A DNA stretch of 7,414 bases from Chloroflexia bacterium (GTDB taxonomy: Bacteria; Chloroflexota; Chloroflexia; Thermomicrobiales; UBA6265): NCBI GenBank assembly GCA_013696525.1, contig JACCYK010000402.1, positions 1-7,414 of the forward strand, in the 5' to 3' direction. Under the pieces are notes generated by a model. It did no database searches and was not told the origin of the DNA. It saw only the letters and a list, made by a program, of their open reading frames with translations. The translations under genes were made by a program, and so were the position numbers. This document shows positions 3,735 to 7,414 of this stretch, one piece after another (within the stretch, counting starts at the first letter, position 1; each line of letters opens with the position of its first letter).

Positions 3735-6404
3735 ATGGATTCCTCCTTGCTCGCCACCAAGCTGCGGATGCCGCCCCTGACGCGGCATTTGGTGCGTCGC
3801 GCCCGACTGGTTGATGCCCTTGAGCGGGGAGTCCGTGATTGCAAGCTCGTTCTGATCGCCACCCCCGCCGGTTATGGCAAGACGACGCTGCTTGCCGAGT
3901 GGGCGCACGCCAGCCGCTTCCCTATCGCCTGGCTATCGATCAGCGCGGAAGACAACGACCCGGACCGCTTCTTCCGCTACCTGCTAACGGCGTGGGCCGC
4001 GGTTCAACCAGCGGTCAGCGAAAGCCCGTTGGGTCTGCTCCTGGGCGCGATGGCGCCGGACCGCGCTGCCGTCCTGGCGGCATTCATCAACGTCGCCAGC
4101 GAGGCACCTGACCATACGGTCTTTGTCCTCGACGACTATCACCTCATCGAGGACGCATCGATTCACCAGGGGCTCGCGTTCCTCCTCGATCATCTGCCGC
4201 CGACGCTTCACGTTGTGCTGGCTGGCCGCGGGGAGCCGCCGCTGCCGCTGGCCCGCTATCGGGCGCGACACGAGTTGTTGGAGCTCCGCACGCGGGATCT
4301 CCACTTCTTGGCGGACGAGGCCAGAGAATTCATGAATCGCCTGATGGGGCTCGACCTTAGCCAAGATGAGATCGCCCCGCTGCACGCCCAACTCGAAGGC
4401 TGGATCGCGGGTCTCCAACTGCTGTCGCTCACGCTGCGCCGTCATCGCGAGGCGGCTGATCCGCTCAATGTCAGTGGCCGGCATCGCTTCATCGCTGATT
4501 ACCTCAGTGAAGACGTCCTCAATCACCTGCCGGACGACCTGCAACGATTCTTGCTGCGGTCCAGCATCCTCGATCGCCTGTGCGGCTCACTCTGCGATGC
4601 CACTATCGGGTGCGAGGGTGGCCAAGCGATGTTGGAGCTCCTGGAACGGGAAAATCTCTTCCTCGTCTCCCTTGATGACGACCGGACATGGTTTCGCTAT
4701 CACCGGCTCTTTGCCGACTTCCTGCGCGAGGAGCTGCGCCGGCGCTATCCGGCTGAGGTTGCCCAGCTTCATCGCCAGGCAGCCGGTTGGTACCTGGCGC
4801 GGGACTTGGCGGAACCGGCCTTCCAGCACGCGGTAGCGGGCGACGATCTTCACCTCGGGGTCCAAATCGTCGACCGCTATGCGAACCTCATGCTGCAAAG
4901 CGGCGAGTTTCGGGACATGCAACGCTGGCTCGACTCGCTCCCGGCGGCCTGGCACGCCGCCCATCCGGCACTCAACCTCTTTCGAGCCGGCCTCCTGGCC
5001 TTTACTGGCGACTTCGCGGCCTGCGAGCGGTGCGTCGACGATGTCGAGCGGCAGCTCGTGCATGCCGAGGGCGAGGACGCCCGCTGGCAGATGGCAAAGG
5101 TGGCCGCCATTCGTTGCGCCATCGCCTGTATGCAAAACGATCTGCCCCGGGCCGAGGGTTTCGCCGCCCAGGCGCTGCGAGATCTCCCGAACGAGGATCT
5201 CGGCTTTCGCCCGTTGGTGTATGGCGCGCTGGGCGATAGCTACCGCCAAAATGGGCGGTGGGACGAGGCAAAGGCAAGCTACCTGAACGTGCTTGACTTC
5301 ACCCATGCCCCCGGGGTCCGCGTCGAGGAAGCGCATTTCTACGGTGCCCTTGCCGACCTCGACTTGCGGCAAGGCCGGCTCCGGGGCGCTACCGGGTATT
5401 GGCAAAAGGCGTTGGCCGCTGTTCAGGAACGGGAGAATTGGGGTCGCCTGGAGCTTCCGGCCATCGGCTGGGTCTACCTGCGAATGGGCGAGCTGCTCTA
5501 TGAGCACAACGCGGTAGCGGCCGCCTGGGACCACCTCGTCCGCGGTTTGGAACGGGCCGAGTTGGGCGGTGACGCCCGAGCGATGATCGCCGGCTACCTG
5601 ATGGCCGGCCGCGTGAAGCTGACGGAAGGCGACATCGAATCGGCGGCGGCGTATCTGGAGCGGGCGCGGCCGCTGCTGGAGCGAGCCCCATTTCCGGATT
5701 GGGCCGGTCGCTTCGACCGCTTCCAGCTCCAAATCTGGCTCGCCCAGGATCGGCTCCGCACCGCGGTCGATTGGGCGACGAGGGCGCTCGAACGTGGCGC
5801 TCTTGATGAGCACCCCGAACCTGAGGTGGAATGTCTCGCCCTGGCTCATGTCTTGATCGTCAAAGGGGATGACCAATCACGGAGCCAGGCGCTGGTGATC
5901 CTCGATCAGTTGTCGCGTGCCGCCCAGGCCGAAGGTCGGATGGGTGTCGAAATCGAAGCGCTAACCCTGCACGCGATGGCGCACTGGCGGGCAGGCGACC
6001 GGACCGGTGCCATGATCTCCTTCGAGCGCTCACTGCGGCTGGCCGAGCCAGAGGGCTATGTTCGGCTCTTCATTGATTACGGCCAACCGGTAATCCAATT
6101 GCTGCACGAGGCTCGTCGCCGGAAGGTTCTGCCAGGGTACGTGACCCGGCTGCTGGCCGCTGCCGGAGACGGCCTCGCTGGCAGCGGCCCGGACCAGGCA
6201 ACGCTCGCCGAACCGCTGAGCGATCGCGAGCAAGAAGTCTTGGCCCTGATGGCCGCCGGGCTCACCAACCGCGAGATCGCCGCTGACTTAAGCATCGCGG
6301 CCGAGACAGTCAAGAAGCACACCAGCAGCATCTTTGGCAAGTTGGGCGCCGCCAATCGCACCGAAGCGGCAGCGAAAGCCAGAGCGCTCGATTTACTCTC
6401 CTAG
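3735..6404 (+). CDS. LuxR-family transcriptional regulator of the MalT/LAL type
   Basis: This 889-aa protein has the full LAL architecture. The N-terminus LLATKLRMPPLTRHLVRRARL (residues 5-25) is typical of the family. Walker A is TPAGYGKT (43-50) and Walker B is VFVLDDYH (129-136), giving a signal-controlled ATPase module. A winged-helix-like segment follows, with YHRLFADFLREEL near 322-334. A long helical-repeat region (about 345-815, TPR/MalT domain III-like) should sense the inducer. The C-terminal LuxR HTH runs from LSDREQEVLALMAAGLTNRE (from 828) to TVKKHTSSIFGKLG (858-871) and is intact. Such proteins bind ATP and a small inducer, oligomerise and activate transcription at repeated sites. 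The ATG at 3735 gives the canonical N-terminus, but its ribosome site is weak (AAGG at 3718-3721, 13 nt away). TGACC repeats and a dyad lie upstream, and an ester cyclase and flavoprotein lie downstream as plausible targets. The inducer is unknown. Confidence 0.93.
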   Translation: MDSSLLATKLRMPPLTRHLVRRARLVDALERGVRDCKLVLIATPAGYGKTTLLAEWAHASRFPIAWLSISAEDNDPDRFFRYLLTAWAAVQPAVSESPLGLLLGAMAPDRAAVLAAFINVASEAPDHTVFVLDDYHLIEDASIHQGLAFLLDHLPPTLHVVLAGRGEPPLPLARYRARHELLELRTRDLHFLADEAREFMNRLMGLDLSQDEIAPLHAQLEGWIAGLQLLSLTLRRHREAADPLNVSGRHRFIADYLSEDVLNHLPDDLQRFLLRSSILDRLCGSLCDATIGCEGGQAMLELLERENLFLVSLDDDRTWFRYHRLFADFLREELRRRYPAEVAQLHRQAAGWYLARDLAEPAFQHAVAGDDLHLGVQIVDRYANLMLQSGEFRDMQRWLDSLPAAWHAAHPALNLFRAGLLAFTGDFAACERCVDDVERQLVHAEGEDARWQMAKVAAIRCAIACMQNDLPRAEGFAAQALRDLPNEDLGFRPLVYGALGDSYRQNGRWDEAKASYLNVLDFTHAPGVRVEEAHFYGALADLDLRQGRLRGATGYWQKALAAVQERENWGRLELPAIGWVYLRMGELLYEHNAVAAAWDHLVRGLERAELGGDARAMIAGYLMAGRVKLTEGDIESAAAYLERARPLLERAPFPDWAGRFDRFQLQIWLAQDRLRTAVDWATRALERGALDEHPEPEVECLALAHVLIVKGDDQSRSQALVILDQLSRAAQAEGRMGVEIEALTLHAMAHWRAGDRTGAMISFERSLRLAEPEGYVRLFIDYGQPVIQLLHEARRRKVLPGYVTRLLAAAGDGLAGSGPDQATLAEPLSDREQEVLALMAAGLTNREIAADLSIAAETVKKHTSSIFGKLGAANRTEAAAKARALDLLS

Positions 6405-6406
6405 CG

Positions 6407-6420
6407 GTCGGCCCACCGAC
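6407..6420 (+). other. Small stem-loop directly after the regulator stop codon
   Basis: GTCGG (6407-6411) and CCGAC (6416-6420) form a 5-bp stem with a CCCA loop beginning 3 bp after TAG. No T-run follows, so it is not a standard intrinsic terminator. A second small G+C hairpin, CCCCG-TT-CGGGG, lies at 6454-6465, also without a T-run. Either could protect the 3' end of the transcript or be incidental. Confidence 0.25.
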
Positions 6421-6461
6421 GTTCCCGTTCTCGAGAAATACCCCACCGACATACCCCGTTC
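6412..6461 (+). repeat. Imperfect 19/20-bp direct repeat flanking a perfect palindrome
   Basis: CCCACCGACGTTCCCGTTC (6412-6430) and CCCACCGACATACCCCGTTC (6442-6461) share their first nine bases exactly and differ by two substitutions and one inserted C. Their starts are 30 bp apart. Between and overlapping them is TTCTCGAGAA (6428-6437), a perfect 10-bp palindrome. Placement between the regulator stop and the ester cyclase start fits an operator region, but the binding protein is unknown. Confidence 0.45.
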
Positions 6462-6498
6462 GGGGCATGACCCCTTCCCATGGCCCTCCTACGCTGAG

Positions 6499-6538
6499 GA
6501 TGACCGGATTCATCCGCTGGAGATGACCGGAATGCATC
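6499..6538 (+). repeat. Direct repeat GATGACCGGA upstream of the ester cyclase
   Basis: GATGACCGGA occurs at 6499-6508 and again at 6522-6531, 23 bp apart. Each copy is followed by a CATC-ending segment (TTCATC, ATGCATC). With TGACC at 6468 this makes three same-strand copies of the core that is also arrayed before the regulator gene. The second copy lies 25-34 bp before the GTG start, so it may fall in the leader and not in the promoter. I see no convincing -35/-10 pair in 6405-6555. Confidence 0.4.
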
Positions 6539-6543
6539 AGCAA

Positions 6544-6548
6544 AGGAG
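6544..6548 (+). promoter_or_regulatory. Ribosome binding site deciding the ester cyclase start
   Basis: AGGAG ends 7 nt before GTG 6556, an ideal distance. This favours GTG over the in-frame ATG at 6532, which lies upstream of this site, and over much longer in-frame extensions that would run back into the regulator gene. Confidence 0.8.
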
Positions 6549-6555
6549 AGCAACC

Positions 6556-6978
6556 GTGTCCGACCAGAACAAGGAGCTTATGCGCCGCGCCGTCGAGGAG
6601 ATTTGGAACCAGCGGAAATTCGACCTCCTGGATCAGTATGTCGCCAGCGACTTCGTGATCCATACGCCGGGCGAAGACATTCACGGCCGGGACGGTGCCG
6701 GGCAACTCTTCTCGACCCTGTATCAGGCGTTCCCTGACATTCACTTCACCATCGAGGATCAAATCGCCGACGGCGATCGGGTCGTGACCCGGTGGACCGC
6801 CACCGGCACCCACCAAGGCGAGTTCCACGGCATTGCCGCCACGAACAAGCCGGTCCGGCTGGCGGGCACCGACATTGACCGCATCGCCAATGGCAAAGCC
6901 GTCGAATGCTGGACCACCACGGACGACCTCGGCCTGCTGCAACAACTTGGCGCCGTGCCAATGCCCGCGCCGCTCTGA
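6556..6978 (+). CDS. SnoaL-like ester cyclase / polyketide cyclase-family protein
   Basis: This 140-aa protein matches the SnoaL-like fold (NTF2-type cone), in which an N-terminal helix pair is followed by a curved sheet around a pocket. Seen: helix NKELMRRAVEEIWNQRKFDLLDQYV (residues 5-29, in two parts), SDFVIHTPG at 31-39, AFPDIHFTIEDQIADGDRVV at 58-77 and RWTATGTHQGEF at 79-90. The segment RLAGTDIDRIANGKAVECW (101-119) and the LLQQLGAVP ending (128-135) are both typical of proteins annotated as ester cyclases. Length is normal. Some family members cyclise polyketide-type esters or hydrolyse epoxides; most are uncharacterised, so the reaction is not known here. The GTG start is fixed by AGGAG at 6544-6548. 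It lies 151 bp after the LAL regulator and 96 bp before a flavoprotein with the same orientation, suggesting a regulator plus two-enzyme module. Confidence 0.87.
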   Translation: MSDQNKELMRRAVEEIWNQRKFDLLDQYVASDFVIHTPGEDIHGRDGAGQLFSTLYQAFPDIHFTIEDQIADGDRVVTRWTATGTHQGEFHGIAATNKPVRLAGTDIDRIANGKAVECWTTTDDLGLLQQLGAVPMPAPL

Positions 6979-7000
6979 CCGGGGCGCGGCGATCTGCCAG

Positions 7001-7042
7001 TGCGAACGCTGGCGTTGGTCCAAGCAAGGTGAGACGTTCGCA
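7001..7042. other. Perfect 8-bp inverted repeat between cyclase and flavoprotein genes
   Basis: TGCGAACG (7001-7008) and CGTTCGCA (7035-7042) are exact reverse complements separated by 26 bases, which themselves contain the near-palindrome TTGGTCCAA (7015-7023). No T-run follows, so termination is unlikely. It could be an operator pair or an RNA hairpin that modulates expression or stability between the two genes, upstream of the flavoprotein ribosome site at 7061. Confidence 0.4.
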
Positions 7043-7060
7043 GCCGATTCATCTTCTCGA

Positions 7061-7065
7061 AGGAG
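7061..7065 (+). promoter_or_regulatory. Ribosome binding site of the flavoprotein gene
   Basis: AGGAG lies 9 nt upstream of GTG 7075, supporting that start. No earlier in-frame start is better placed. Confidence 0.75.
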
Positions 7066-7074
7066 ACTGATCCG

Positions 7075-7414
7075 GTGGAACAGATCGAAACCGCCATCGT
7101 CGGCGGCGGCCAGGCGGGCCTCGCGACGAGCTACCACCTGTGCCAACAGGGGCATGAGCACATCGTCTTGGAACAGGCGGCGCGAGCGGCCAACGTCTGG
7201 CGCGACGAGCGCTGGGATTCATTCACCCTGGTCACGCCGAATTGGGCGCTGAGGATGCCCGGCGCCAGCTACGACGGCCCTGACCCCGATGGCTTCATGC
7301 CACGCGACGAGGTCATCGCCTACTTCGAGCGCTACGTTGATCGCTTCCGCTTGCCGGTGCGGGCCAACTCGCGGGTCCTTTCTGTCGAGCCGATGAAGGC
7401 CAAGGGCTATCGGG
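7075..7414 (+). CDS. FAD-dependent flavoprotein monooxygenase/oxidoreductase (3' end missing)
   Basis: 113 codons are visible before the window ends; full-length relatives have about 350-450 residues. The N-terminus is an FAD Rossmann unit: ETAIVGGGQAGLATSYHL (residues 5-22) carries GxGxxG (Gly10, Gly12, Gly15), and HIVLEQ ends the second strand with Glu33, which would bind the FAD ribose. ANVWRDERWDSFTLVTPNW (39-57) and YDGPDPDGFMPRDEVIAYF (66-84) match the CzcO-like/MSMEG_0569-type flavoprotein group, which is related to flavin-containing and Baeyer-Villiger monooxygenases. These enzymes use NADPH, FAD and O2, or act as NAD(P)-linked oxidoreductases. GTG 7075 has AGGAG 9 nt upstream. The NADPH-binding half and the family fingerprint regions lie beyond the window, so the activity type is open. 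Sitting behind an ester cyclase, it may oxidise the same substrate class (inference). Confidence 0.85.
   Translation, partial: MEQIETAIVGGGQAGLATSYHLCQQGHEHIVLEQAARAANVWRDERWDSFTLVTPNWALRMPGASYDGPDPDGFMPRDEVIAYFERYVDRFRLPVRANSRVLSVEPMKAKGYR

Noticed and set aside
4587..5876. 429-aa open frame on the minus strand
   Set aside because: It lies wholly inside the LAL regulator gene, which has a full, recognisable domain set. The minus-strand translation shows no known motif and is the expected mirror of GC-rich codons.
6454..6465. CCCCG-TT-CGGGG hairpin as intrinsic terminator of the regulator gene
   Set aside because: No T-run follows; the sequence after it is CATGACCCC.
6334..6555. N-terminal extension of the ester cyclase frame into the regulator gene
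   Set aside because: The extra residues do not resemble the family, and AGGAG 7 nt before GTG 6556 gives the family-typical N-terminus.
6310..7161. 283-aa open frame on the minus strand
   Set aside because: It covers the end of the regulator, the ester cyclase and the start of the flavoprotein, all clearly coded on the + strand with good ribosome sites.

Overview
The window is GC-rich, densely coded DNA with every supported gene on the + strand. The mix suggests a high-GC bacterium, most likely Chloroflexota (Thermomicrobia/Sphaerobacter-like) or, less likely, Actinobacteriota. It combines an F420-type nitroreductase-family protein, a very large MalT-type (LAL) LuxR regulator, a DinB-fold protein, an ester cyclase and a KDG-type sugar kinase, with GTG starts and tightly packed genes. 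This taxonomic call is an inference from gene content and base composition.

Left block (1-3115): the 3' part of a PfkB-family kinase (KdgK-like) is followed by a deazaflavin-dependent nitroreductase-family protein, a DinB/ClbS-type four-helix protein, a membrane-anchored two-HKD phospholipase-D-like protein and a small unrecognised protein. Gaps are 26 bp or less, and two junctions overlap (TGATG at 1187-1191, ATGA at 2780-2783). The block therefore looks like one operon.

Central spacer (3116-3734, about 620 bp): this holds the most unusual signal. A near-consensus sigma-70-type promoter (TTGACA, 17 bp, TATAGT at 3260-3288) fires into a segment whose predicted 5' end (about 3294) and 3' end (3476-3486, followed by TTTT) pair perfectly over 11 bp. 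Several long helices lie between them. I read this as an approximately 195-nt structured non-coding RNA of no class I recognise. Downstream of it lie a C-rich, G-poor tract, an array of four TGACC motifs containing an exact 14-bp tandem repeat, and a probable promoter with a dyad element for the next gene.

Right block (3735-7414): an 889-aa LAL regulator (AAA-type ATPase, helical repeats, C-terminal LuxR HTH) is followed by a SnoaL-like ester cyclase and the start of an FAD-dependent monooxygenase-like flavoprotein (cut by the window end). The spacer after the regulator carries direct repeats and a palindrome, and the TGACC core recurs there. This makes it plausible, though unproven, that the regulator controls both itself and the cyclase/flavoprotein pair.
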